DNA of 59,743 nt from Paracoccaceae bacterium (lineage in GTDB: Bacteria; Pseudomonadota; Alphaproteobacteria; Rhodobacterales; Rhodobacteraceae). The position numbers were made by a program, and so were the translations under genes. Positions 40,353-49,500 of this stretch are shown in pieces (position 1 is the stretch's first letter; every line of letters begins with the position of its first letter). The notes under the pieces are model-generated. The model was not told where the DNA came from and made no database searches. It was given only the letters and a program-made list of their open reading frames with translations. The stretch is taken from assembly GCA_024227475.1 (NCBI GenBank), contig JAAEUI010000433.1:1-59743 (forward strand), given 5' to 3'.

Positions 40353-40849
40353 TACATCACCTAAAGAGCCCCTATATCCTTTTGATTTTTGTGGGCTATG
40401 GTGTTTTTTCAGGAGGCTACTCAGTAACAGAGATGTACCTGGAGGCATGGCCGTATAGGCCCTTTTTGATGTCGGACCGCAAGACGATAGCTCCAATGCT
40501 GATCGAGATTGAAGACACGCCCGTCCACGAAAACCCGCAGGCTAACGTGAAGCTCTTCAGGACGAAGGTCTGCCCCTATCAGCTGGAGAATCGTGTCTGG
40601 GTGGTGCGGGAAGGTCGCGACCCTCTCAAGGTGGCAGATACATCACTGTCGCTCAGTCAACCGGCAAAGCTTGGAGAGAACAAATTCACAGTCAACCGGC
40701 TTCTAAACCTCATAGGAGAACACGAAGCCCCGCCGCCGGGACCGGCATATGACGAAGTCAGGATTGGCGCAAAATGCAATCTGGTCCAAATGCTTTTCCC
40801 AAACTGGGGGCCGGGTTGGATCCGGACCGATTTTCGTTTCATCGAATGA
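40349..40849 (+). CDS. Unknown membrane-anchored protein of the lysis cassette
   Basis: 166 codons with a GTG start. It has an N-terminal hydrophobic segment (YILLIFVGYGVFSGGYSV) and a soluble periplasmic-type domain with two cysteines (TKVCPYQLENRVWVVREG, GAKCNLVQMLF). Similar domains occur in small secreted proteins of unknown function. Could act in lysis or envelope modification. Confidence 0.55.
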   Translation: MIHHLKSPYILLIFVGYGVFSGGYSVTEMYLEAWPYRPFLMSDRKTIAPMLIEIEDTPVHENPQANVKLFRTKVCPYQLENRVWVVREGRDPLKVADTSLSLSQPAKLGENKFTVNRLLNLIGEHEAPPPGPAYDEVRIGAKCNLVQMLFPNWGPGWIRTDFRFIE

Positions 40850-40870
40850 CACTTCCAAGGAGGCTCAACC

Positions 40871-42139
40871 ATGGCAAATCCGCAGAATACCCTGACAGAA
40901 GGAAACATTCTCGCCGTCGTCGGGCGCCGCCGCGGTCGCGTTAAGCAACAGTCTGAAATCATCGCCGCTGTCGTCAAATACATGCCGCTCTACGGGCCCC
41001 TGATCGGGATCACAAAACCCCATCGGCTGTGTGACTGGCTCGCTCAATGTGGGCACGAAAGTGCGCATTTTGCCTATACCAGGGAGATTGGCGGCAGCTC
41101 ACAACGCTACGCTCCATGGTTCGGCCGTGGGGTGATACAATTGACCTGGCTGCGGAACTACCAGGCGTTTGTCCGCTGGCTCTGGAAGGTGATAGACCCG
41201 CAGACCAAGGAGAAGTCGCCAGACTATTCAACGGCGGCGCACCGTGACAAAGTTGGCAACATGCCGGTGGCTTTTCTCACGGCCATCTTCTACTGGAGCT
41301 GGAAGAATCTGAACGCCCACTCTGACCGGAACGACTATCTGAACCAGACGAAGAGGATCAACGGCGGCACGAACGGTTGGAGCGACAGAGTGCACCTTAG
41401 AGGCCGCTTTGGCCTTATGTTGTTGGGGTACAAGATCGAGAAGTATGCCTATCGCAGGTTCCAGGCAGACCACAACCTGCCGCAGACGGATCGATACGAT
41501 CCCGCTACCCAGCGCAAAATATATCTCTTGCTGAAAGAGGCGCCAGCGCTGACATTCAACGAAACCCGAGGCGATGCCTCGCAATTGGAGGTTCTGATTA
41601 TGAAGTTCTTGAAACAAATCTTTTCCGGCCTGACATCCGGCAAACTGTTGGCGGGCGGTGGCCTCGGCGGCCTGATCGCTATGCTGTTCCAGGGCTTTGG
41701 CCAAGGCGATGCAGCACCTATTGGTGACCTTGCCCAGCTCGACTGGAAGGCAATCATCTCCTCGCTCGTCGCCGCCCTCGGCGTCGGCGCTGTCGCTCAG
41801 AAGGACGGCAAGGACCAGGATGAAGGTGTTGTCGCGCAAGTGAAAGCTGAGCTTGGCGATTTCCGAAAGACAGAAACCACCCTCATCGATGCCGAAGAGG
41901 TGCGCGGTGTCGCCAGGGTAATTGCTTCCGGCGAGGCAGCAGAGGGTGAAAACGTAGACGCAATGACCGAGGTTGTCCTGGAGCTTGCCGGCAACGGCCT
42001 CGACACACATAGCGAGGCCCTGACATTCGGCATGCGGTACGGCTCAATCTTGCGCGACCAGGCGTATAAAGATCGAGGAATGCTCCTGGAGCCGATGCTG
42101 TCGTCGCCGCTTAAAGGTGATGTAGATAAAGAGGGTTAA
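40871..42139 (+). CDS. Endolysin (GH19-like) fused to a holin-like two-span domain
   Basis: 422 codons behind CCAAGGAGG. RLCDWLAQCGHESAHFAYT contains the catalytic Glu63 of chitinase-class (GH19) muramidase-like endolysins, and GRGVIQLTWLRNYQ (85-98) is the family's substrate-site block. A second part, residues 244-422, begins MKFLKQIFSGLTSGK and has two hydrophobic spans (about 257-276 and 293-309) and an acidic tail. It has its own ribosome site, GGAGG, 8 nt before the in-frame ATG at 41600, so a 179-residue holin-like product is probably also made. Cleaves peptidoglycan at lysis. Confidence 0.8.
   Translation: MANPQNTLTEGNILAVVGRRRGRVKQQSEIIAAVVKYMPLYGPLIGITKPHRLCDWLAQCGHESAHFAYTREIGGSSQRYAPWFGRGVIQLTWLRNYQAFVRWLWKVIDPQTKEKSPDYSTAAHRDKVGNMPVAFLTAIFYWSWKNLNAHSDRNDYLNQTKRINGGTNGWSDRVHLRGRFGLMLLGYKIEKYAYRRFQADHNLPQTDRYDPATQRKIYLLLKEAPALTFNETRGDASQLEVLIMKFLKQIFSGLTSGKLLAGGGLGGLIAMLFQGFGQGDAAPIGDLAQLDWKAIISSLVAALGVGAVAQKDGKDQDEGVVAQVKAELGDFRKTETTLIDAEEVRGVARVIASGEAAEGENVDAMTEVVLELAGNGLDTHSEALTFGMRYGSILRDQAYKDRGMLLEPMLSSPLKGDVDKEG
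41600..42139 (+). CDS. Internal in-frame product: holin-like membrane protein
   Basis: 179 codons in the same frame as the endolysin. The ATG at 41600 is preceded by TTGGAGGTTCTGATT, a stronger ribosome site than most genes here. The product would have two transmembrane spans with a short loop (GDAAPIGDLAQLDWK) and an acidic C-terminal domain ending near LKGDVDKEG, like small phage holins. Dual starts in lysis genes are known (for example in lambda S), but this exact layout is inferred. Confidence 0.45.
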   Translation: MKFLKQIFSGLTSGKLLAGGGLGGLIAMLFQGFGQGDAAPIGDLAQLDWKAIISSLVAALGVGAVAQKDGKDQDEGVVAQVKAELGDFRKTETTLIDAEEVRGVARVIASGEAAEGENVDAMTEVVLELAGNGLDTHSEALTFGMRYGSILRDQAYKDRGMLLEPMLSSPLKGDVDKEG

Positions 42140-42162
42140 GCGGCATATTTAAACTCAAAAAC

Positions 42163-42187
42163 CAAGGGTGACAGGGTGTCACCCTTG
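42163..42187. terminator. 11-bp perfect hairpin between lysis and tail genes
   Basis: CAAGGGTGACA (42163-42173), GGG, TGTCACCCTTG (42177-42187). Downstream on the plus strand there is no T-run; on the minus strand the stem is followed by GTTTTTGAGTTT. It may terminate antisense transcripts or act as an RNA stem limiting readthrough. Confidence 0.45.
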
Positions 42188-42218
42188 ACCGCGGCAACCC
42201 CGGAGGACGGTTTGGGAA

Positions 42219-43994
42219 ATGGCGAATTTCACTCCTCTCGAAACGCCCCCGGGCGTTCTGCTGACAACCAGCAAGTATGGCGCCAAAGGGCGGTTTGTCG
42301 ATGTTGATTGGTGCAGGTTCGTTGCGGACCGGCCCCAAAAAATCGGCGGTTGGGCAAAATTCATAAGCACGACCTTTGTCGGGAAGGCCCGCGCTCTGTT
42401 CACATGGGCGGGCGCCGGCACAAACCGTTACATGGCGATCGGCACGAACTGCAAGCTGTCCTATATCGATGCCGACGACACGATCAAGGACATCACGCCC
42501 TATGATAACTCAGGAACTTTAACAAACCCATTCGACACGACGGACACCAGCACAACCGTCACGGTGAACGACACCGCGCATGCTCTCACTGTCGGAACGA
42601 CTGTCGATTTCGACGGAGCCTCGGCGGTTGGCGGCATCACAATCGACGGCGAGTATGTCGTCAACGCTGTCATCGATGCCGATTCCTACACGATCACACA
42701 TTCATCCGCTGCCACATCGACCGTATCGGGCGGCGGCGGTTCGGTGGATTACCAATATGAGGTGAATTGCGGTCCAGAAGATGCTGCCGAGGGCGCCGGC
42801 TGGGGGATTGGTGGATGGGGTACGGGCGCTTGGTCCGCTGAGCGGAGCGATGAGGATTTCACAAACCTCCCTCACTTCTGGTTTCTGGAGAGTTACGGAT
42901 CGAACCTCCTTGCGCACCAGTTGAACGGTAAGCTCTGGCAATGGGATCCGACGACGCCGAGCACCCGGGCTGTGATTGTCTCCGGCGCGCCAACAGCAAA
43001 TTTCGGGTTCTTCATGACGAATGAGCGCTTCCCCGTGATCCTGGGCGCTGGCGGAGAAGCGATGAACCTGCAATGGCCGGACCAGTCCGATATCACCGAT
43101 TGGACGGCAACGGCCACCAACACCGCGCGCACCAGGACGTTGCAACGCGGCAACCTGATCATGGGCGGCACCGCGCTTGACGATCTGATTGCACTGGTCT
43201 GGACCGACAAGGTTGTTTACCGCATGACCTACACACGGTCATCGTTCGTCTATGAGACCAAGGTAGCAGGTGAGAACTGCGGATTGATCGGTCCGAAGGC
43301 TTTCGCCATAGTCGACAAGAAAGCGTTCTGGATGTCCAAGCACGGCTTCCATCTCTATGACGGCTTTGTGCGGGCGGTCCCGGGCGAGGACCAGGTGATC
43401 GACTGGATACTGCGAAACATCAACACGGTGCAGCAGGCCAAGACATTCTGCGGTTACAATCCGCGGTACAAGGAGATTTGGTGGATCTTTCCATCAACAG
43501 GCATCACGGAGCCGGACACGTATGTCGCGGTGAACATCAACACGTTTGTCTGGATCAAAGGGTCCATTCCAGCCAGGACCGCATGGGCAATCCAGCACAA
43601 CAAACCTAACAATCCGGCGATGGCCGATGGCGACGGTTACATTATGGAGCATGAAAGCGGGCTGGATGCGGATGGTTCTGCCAAGTCGTACAATCTCGAA
43701 TATGCCCCCAGGGATATCTCGGACGGCGGTGTTGCGGCAGATATTTCCGGGTTTGTCCCTGACTTCGAACGTCAGACCGGCGACGTGACCTTGACCATCG
43801 AGACGCGGGACAAACCGCAGGACGCAGCGGCGCTGGAAAGCGAGACCTTCACGCTTGCCGAGGGCGAAGAGATGGAGGATATCTGGATGGCCGGCCGGCA
43901 GATTTCCTTCCAGCTTTCCGGCAATTCGGTCGGCTGTGATTTCCGGCTTGGACGGGTTCGGGCCGAGGTCCACAGGGCAGGGGCGAGACGGTAA
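42219..43994 (+). CDS. Tail nozzle / gp10-like stabilisation protein
   Basis: 591 codons. It begins ANFTPLETPPGVLLTTSKYG, then RFVDVDWCRFVADRPQKIGG, the N-terminus of podoviral tail-hub or nozzle proteins. Beta-propeller-like repeats follow (ARALFTWAGAGTNRYMAIG, FWFLESYGSNLLAHQLNGKL, DLIALVWTDKVVYRMTY). An Ig-like insertion lies at about 105-165. Such proteins extend the portal-adaptor channel. Family by pattern and by position after the adaptor and fibre. Confidence 0.75.
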   Translation: MANFTPLETPPGVLLTTSKYGAKGRFVDVDWCRFVADRPQKIGGWAKFISTTFVGKARALFTWAGAGTNRYMAIGTNCKLSYIDADDTIKDITPYDNSGTLTNPFDTTDTSTTVTVNDTAHALTVGTTVDFDGASAVGGITIDGEYVVNAVIDADSYTITHSSAATSTVSGGGGSVDYQYEVNCGPEDAAEGAGWGIGGWGTGAWSAERSDEDFTNLPHFWFLESYGSNLLAHQLNGKLWQWDPTTPSTRAVIVSGAPTANFGFFMTNERFPVILGAGGEAMNLQWPDQSDITDWTATATNTARTRTLQRGNLIMGGTALDDLIALVWTDKVVYRMTYTRSSFVYETKVAGENCGLIGPKAFAIVDKKAFWMSKHGFHLYDGFVRAVPGEDQVIDWILRNINTVQQAKTFCGYNPRYKEIWWIFPSTGITEPDTYVAVNINTFVWIKGSIPARTAWAIQHNKPNNPAMADGDGYIMEHESGLDADGSAKSYNLEYAPRDISDGGVAADISGFVPDFERQTGDVTLTIETRDKPQDAAALESETFTLAEGEEMEDIWMAGRQISFQLSGNSVGCDFRLGRVRAEVHRAGARR

Positions 43995-44257
43995 TGCCAA
44001 AAGTTCTCAATTTTGGAACACCTCCACACGATCCAAAAGAGTTCCAGGATTGGGTGAAGGAGGCCATGCGAGAACTTCGGAACTTGGCCGAGGAAAGTAA
44101 TGCGTTCGACGTGTTTGATGATTTTACGGTGAGCAACTACACGGAAACCACAACCCTGGATGCCAGCACGGCAACGGCGGGCGATATTGCCAACTTCATT
44201 GCAACGATTGTCACGTCGATGCAGCGGCGTGGCCTCCGGGGCGAAACCGGACTTTAA
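43994..44257 (+). CDS. Small tail-associated protein
   Basis: 87 codons, overlapping the nozzle stop by 1 bp. Helical N-terminus (PKEFQDWVKEAMRELRNLA), then DVFDDFTVSNYTETTTLD and a helix ending in TSMQRRG. Similar small genes follow nozzle genes in other podoviruses. Function unknown. Confidence 0.55.
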   Translation: MPKVLNFGTPPHDPKEFQDWVKEAMRELRNLAEESNAFDVFDDFTVSNYTETTTLDASTATAGDIANFIATIVTSMQRRGLRGETGL

Positions 44258-44284
44258 GCGCAAACCCCTCTATGGGAGATTGAA

Positions 44285-45202
44285 ATGGGATTTTTCAAGT
44301 CATTGTTCGGCTCAAAATCAAAGCCGCAGACCACTACGTCAAAGGTGGAGTTGCCAAAGTGGCTGGACGACGCCACGCAAAGCACGCTCGGCAAGGCGCA
44401 AACCGCTGCGGACCGGCCTTACACCGCCTACGGTGGCGACCGCGTTGCAGGCTTTTCCGGTGATCAACAGACTTCGCAGGACTTCCTGCGCAACCTCATG
44501 CCCCAGGTTGCTGGTGGTCCGGCGAATGAGGCTATCATGGCGCCTGGTCAAAGCCTCGACATGCCGCGCCTCATTGACCAGATCGGCGGTCCCGGGGGCG
44601 GCCTGCAGGACTACATGAACCCATACGCCGGGAACGTCATCCAGAAGACACTGGACGATATCGGCAAGCGTGGGAAGATGCAGCGCAATGACATCCGGTC
44701 AGCCGCGACGATGGCCGGGGCTTTTGGCGACACCGGCCACGGCGTCCTGGAAGCCGAACAGATGAACAATGAGCTGGAACAGATGGGCGATGCGTCTGCT
44801 GCAGGTTGGGAGAGCGCCTTCCAGGATGCGATGGGCATGCGTAACCAGGATCTCAATCGCTTGCTGAGCACATTTGGCGCCAATGTGAACGCTGAGGAAG
44901 GTGCTTTTAACAGGCAGATTGCCGGTCAATCAAGCGTCCTCGACGATCTCCTGCAGTATGGCGGCGCGCTCGATAAGTCCGGCGCCAAGCAGCAGACCCA
45001 GGAGCAGCACGAACTGGACGTTGATTTTGCGCAATGGGCTGAGGAGCAGGGCTGGGATCAGCAGCAGGCACAATGGCTCATGAGTATGGTCGCGCAGGCC
45101 CCCCATGGGAAAACATCCACAAACACGAAGATGGTTGAACAGCCGTCCCTTGCCTCGCAAATCTTGGGGACCGGAGCCTCGATGATCCCGTTCTTCCTGT
45201 AG
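44285..45202 (+). CDS. Internal virion / ejection protein candidate
   Basis: 305 codons. It starts GFFKSLFGSKSKPQTTTSKV, an amphipathic start usual in podoviral internal proteins, then LPKWLDDATQSTLGKAQ, a Pro/Gly-rich GGPGGGLQDYMNPYAG block, and long helices. Ends in a hydrophobic SLASQILGTGASMIPFFL. Placed just before another internal protein and the giant gene, as in phages that eject internal proteins with the DNA. Confidence 0.6.
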   Translation: MGFFKSLFGSKSKPQTTTSKVELPKWLDDATQSTLGKAQTAADRPYTAYGGDRVAGFSGDQQTSQDFLRNLMPQVAGGPANEAIMAPGQSLDMPRLIDQIGGPGGGLQDYMNPYAGNVIQKTLDDIGKRGKMQRNDIRSAATMAGAFGDTGHGVLEAEQMNNELEQMGDASAAGWESAFQDAMGMRNQDLNRLLSTFGANVNAEEGAFNRQIAGQSSVLDDLLQYGGALDKSGAKQQTQEQHELDVDFAQWAEEQGWDQQQAQWLMSMVAQAPHGKTSTNTKMVEQPSLASQILGTGASMIPFFL

Positions 45203-45214
45203 GAGATATGCACG

Positions 45215-46282
45215 ATGTTTCCACTTAATTTCCTCAATCCGTCGTCGGGCGGAAAGCCTCTCCAGATCACGCCGCAACAGACCGCGCCGTTCAATCCAGA
45301 ACAGGCATGGCAGGCGGCGATGATGAAGGCGATCGATCCGGCTGAGCAGAAGAAGGCCGCGATCATGAAGGCGTTGGCCGTCGGGGGCGGGCGGCTTGCA
45401 AATACTCCGGGAAATTTCATGACGGGCCTCGCTGCAGCGGTCCCGGCAGCCAGTCAGGAATATGTGAAGGGCACGGACCCAACGGCCAACAACAAGGCGT
45501 TGCGCGACCTGGCGCGGTATCAGAGCAAGAAAGCCCTGAACGATGAGCGCAAGAAGCTCGTTCAGGCGCAAACCTCTGCAACAGGCAAGCGCGCCGATGC
45601 GGCAGCCGCACGGGTGCGAAACCGAAAATCACACGATGAAGGAATGTTGGATATACGCAGAAACGAGTCCGACGCCAAGATCAAGAATTGGGAGAACCTT
45701 GGCGATTACCGCACAAAGAGAACCGAGCTCTCTGGCAAAAAGGAGACCGGCATCCAGGGCCGTCATGAAGACAAGCATGCCTTGCGTAAGAAGGCAGACG
45801 AGCGGGCGGGCAAAAAGGACGAACGGCAGGCCGAAAGGCTGGGGCTTGCCAAGAAGGCAGACGAGCGGGCGGGCAAAAAGGACGAACGGCAGGCCGAAAG
45901 GCTGGGGCTTGCCAAGGATGCCGCACGCCGGCAGGCCGAAGCGCACAAGACGAAAATGGAGGGTAAGCCTCGCAACAAAGCGGACTTGGAAATCAAGATC
46001 GAGCGTCTGGTGAACCAGCGCGCCAAGATGATGTACGGCCGCAATCCAGAACTTCTTGATGATGTCGAGAAGCAAGACATAGCCCGCAGCATTGGCGTCT
46101 TCAGGACGGAACTTCGCCGTCGACTTGGGGTCGAGAGCAAAATCAAGCACGGTTCTCCCAAGATGGTAAAACACACACGGGCCAATCCGGCCAAGCCGAT
46201 GACCAGAGAAGATGTCGCGAAGCTCCCCTCGGGTTCCATTTTCATCAACCCGGCAACGGGCAAACCCATGATCAAGAATTAA
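45215..46282 (+). CDS. Internal virion protein with tandem basic repeats
   Basis: 355 codons behind GTAGGAG. The N-terminal third is Pro/Ala-rich with a glycine-rich segment (GGGRLANTPGNFMTGLAAAV). The middle (about 120-260) is a highly charged helix containing two exact copies of a 21-residue unit (KKADERAGKK, DERQAERLGLA). The C-terminus has SGSIFINPATGKPM, a short beta block common at ends of virion proteins. A DNA-contacting or ejection role is inferred. Confidence 0.6.
   Translation: MFPLNFLNPSSGGKPLQITPQQTAPFNPEQAWQAAMMKAIDPAEQKKAAIMKALAVGGGRLANTPGNFMTGLAAAVPAASQEYVKGTDPTANNKALRDLARYQSKKALNDERKKLVQAQTSATGKRADAAAARVRNRKSHDEGMLDIRRNESDAKIKNWENLGDYRTKRTELSGKKETGIQGRHEDKHALRKKADERAGKKDERQAERLGLAKKADERAGKKDERQAERLGLAKDAARRQAEAHKTKMEGKPRNKADLEIKIERLVNQRAKMMYGRNPELLDDVEKQDIARSIGVFRTELRRRLGVESKIKHGSPKMVKHTRANPAKPMTREDVAKLPSGSIFINPATGKPMIKN
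45788..45913 (+). repeat. Perfect 63-bp tandem duplication
   Basis: 45788-45850 and 45851-45913 are identical base for base and in frame, adding 21 residues. The absence of any synonymous difference implies recent duplication. Confidence 0.9.
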
Positions 46283-46330
46283 GCTCACTCGTCGCAATCA
46301 GCGGAGCCTCTTGTGCGTGACGAGTTTGGC

Positions 46331-46363
46331 GCGTCTCCCGGGCTGGCCAGGTCCGGGAGACGC
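46331..46363 (+). terminator. Hairpin terminator candidate before the giant gene
   Basis: GCGTCTCCCGG (46331-46341) and its exact complement (46353-46363), 11-nt loop, then TGCTATTTATACATTTATG. The following 50 bp are strikingly AT-rich and may hold the promoter of the giant gene. The 269 bp between 46282 and 46552 have no other convincing feature; the short ORF at 46311 looks spurious. Confidence 0.55.
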
Positions 46364-46551
46364 TGCTATTTATACATTTATGATGATTTGTAATTTTCCA
46401 TTTGTACGGATTCCTGTCTGTGCCTGCGACCCAGGCGACGGACCGGCGCCGAGTATTCAAAAGCGGCTTGAATGTCGCATCAAAGGTGGCCCTTGCAGGA
46501 ACGGATCGACCGTTTTTGAAGCGCCTCCACAGAGCATGGAAAGCACTGATA

Positions 46552-49500
46552 ATGGCGAACGATCTCGAAAAGTATGCCTCCCCCCTGATTCCGAGCCAGG
46601 ACGACACCCAGCTTCCTGATTTCTCAGAGTATGGTCAGCCGCTCGATATTGAGCAGCCGGATCCCCCTACGAGCGCCGCGCCAATGGCGGCGGAAGCCCC
46701 GGACTTCTCTGAGTTCGGCCAGCCGCTCGACCCGCCCCCCGCACCATCTCCCCAACCTACAACTCCAGCGCAAGCAACGCAGGCGACCGACTACGGTGAT
46801 TTCCTCGGTGGACTCTACCGATCCGCCACGTCAACAAACGTGAAGCTTGCCGGCCACACGTTCGGTGCCATCTCCGATTTGAACGAAGGGTCTGAGTACG
46901 ACAAGAACATCGACGAGATCATTGGCTGGGGCGATGCCCTGGGCGAAGGCATAGCGCCTGCCAAATTCGACAAAATACAAGATGCCTGGGAAGGAGGCCT
47001 TGGAGATCTTACAGATTGGGCTCAGAACGCCGCGGGCGAGGCTATCGGCTCATCCTTCACAAGTATTGTCGGTGGCATTGCCGGCGGCGCGGCCGGGGGC
47101 AAACTGTTTAAGGGTGCTGGTGCCAAGAAGGCTGGGCGAACCCTCGGCGCTGCAGGTGGCGCATTCATGGGCTCTGCGCTCCTGAACGTGGGGTCCATGC
47201 GCCAAACGCTGATCGAAGAGGGCGTAACGGACCGCAAGCAGCGCGGACGTTGGGCCATGGCTGGCGGCGCGGCAATGGCCGGTCTGGATTCCATCCTCCC
47301 TGCCCGCGTCACATCGAAATTGACCGGCCCCCTGCGCGACCAGTTGGAAAAGACCATCGCGCGCCGGTTGATGAAAGAGGTCGTCAAGTCAGCCGGGCAG
47401 GAAGGCTTGACCGAAGCCGCGCAGGAAACGCTGGAATACAGCCTTGGCAAGTATGTGTCCGGCAACAAGGTCGATCTGAATGAGGTAGTGGATTTGGCGC
47501 TCAACTCATTTGCCGCTGGCTTTGTGGGTGGTGCTGCCATTGGTGGCGGCGGCGAAATCGCCAAATCGGGCGCCGAAACGGTAAATCGGGCGCTAAAAGG
47601 CGATTTGCGGACGAAAGAGACGCGCTCCACGCGCGTTGAGCCCACAATCAAGGTTCCCGGTCAGCAGGACGCTCTTGCCGCTCCTGAGACGATCTATCAG
47701 CCCGGGCCCGAAACAGATCTGGCCACATACATGCCATCCGGCCAGCCCCCGGCGACTGTCACCCCGGCAGGCCGCCCAACCTCCCCCGTTGAAGTCAATG
47801 ACGCTGCACAGCAGCCGCCCTTGCGGATCCCGCCCCCGGCGTCTCGACAAATCCCTCCCCCTGCAGCTCCCACCGATGATTTTGCAGATTCCGGTATAGA
47901 CCTCGAGGTCTTCGAGACCCTGGAGGAACAAGGGTACTCGCACGAGCAGATTGCTGGCATGAACGAGCTCGAGCGCCAGGGCGCGATCGAGGAGGCCGTC
48001 GAGGCTGGTGCTGCCCCTCCATCTGGCGATGGTGAGAAGCGTTCTTCACACGAATGGATGCAAGACCCAGACTTTGATTGGCAAATTCTTGATCCTGACG
48101 GATGGGATCGGCGCGACCTCGATGCTTCGATGAGTGAGCCAATCACCAAGGCTGAGTTCAACCGTCGCGTAACAATGTCTACGATCAGGCCGAAGCCAGC
48201 ACCGCAGCCGGAAGGAACACGCGCAAAGCCGGTCCCGGCCCAGACTTCCGAGGACATCGAGCCTGCCCGCGAGCAGGTGGAGCCCGAGCCCACAGAGGCC
48301 CAGAAGGAAGCTGGCAACTACAAGAAGGGCCACATCAAGTGGAACGGTCTGGATATCACGATTGAGAATCCGGTTGGTTCTGAGCGGAGCGGTACGGATT
48401 CGAGCGGCAAGCCATGGTCCGTGCAAATGCCAGCAGATTACGGTTACGTGAAGCGGACCGAGGGAGCCGACGGCGACCAGGTCGACATCTACATGGGCCC
48501 GAGCCCTGATAGTGACGCCGTTTTTGTGGTCGACCAGAACGACCCGGCTACCAACAAGTTTGACGAGCACAAGGCAATCCTTGGCGTCAACAGCGCTGAA
48601 GAGGCCCAACAGCTGTACAATGCTGGCTTCTCTGACAATTCTGGCCCGAGCCGGTTCGGCGGCATGAGGCAGATGACAGCGGGCGAGTTCAAGGACTGGC
48701 TGCGCAATGGAGACACGACCAAACCAACGGAGGCTACGAATGAAGAGGCTCAAACAGACGTTCCGGCTGGCACTGAATTGGCTGATCGGCCTGGTGCGCA
48801 AACCGGAGCGCAAGGCACTGCACAACGCCCGGCTACTGGCCCCGAAGCCGCAGCAGATCCAGGAGTTCCGGGAGATATCGAACCAGGAGATGCACGCACA
48901 CCGGAAAGCGGGAGTGCAACACCTCAAGGCCCTGCGGCAACCAATACCGATTCACTTGGCGATGGGCGAAGCCGGCCAGGAGATGGTCCTTCTGCAGGAG
49001 GAGATCAGGCAGGTGCGTCTGACTCTGACTCTCGCGGAGTTGGCGGAGAAGCACTTGCCGGCGAAAGCGCAGATAGACCTCGGAGAGGTGTACACGAAGG
49101 TGGAAAAGGCGATCTGGACGGAGAACCCAGAGAACCAGGCACCGGACGAACTTCTGGAGGCCGCCTGGACGGAGGACCCGGAGGACCAGGCACCGGAGGA
49201 ACTTCTGGAGGCCGCCCTGGAGACCGTGTCCAAATTGCTGATGGAGATCAGAAGAGTCCAGAAGATACCGGAGCTAAGGCAGAAACTTCAGACGTTGGTT
49301 CAAGACGAGGAGGAACTGAAGCTGGCGGAAGAAAACCTGCTTCGGCCGCAATCCCCGACGATACACGCAAACGGTTCGCTCGATACCTGAGAGGCAAGCG
49401 CCGGCTGGACCCGGCCCTCATCGCGGCCAACCTGGACACAACGTCCCGTGTTGGCCGCCAGCTCATTGACGAGGCGGTCGAGGCGGGAACGGCGCACCAG

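Noticed and set aside
46311-46619. 102-codon ORF between the internal protein and the giant gene
   Set aside because: Starts with TTG inside a terminator-like hairpin and overlaps the start of the giant frame; no ribosome site.
48707-49390. 227-codon plus-strand ORF inside the giant gene
   Set aside because: The giant frame stays open here as a Gly/Pro/Asp-rich linker. The alternative frame's Leu/Glu/Lys composition is an artefact of that GC-rich repeat.
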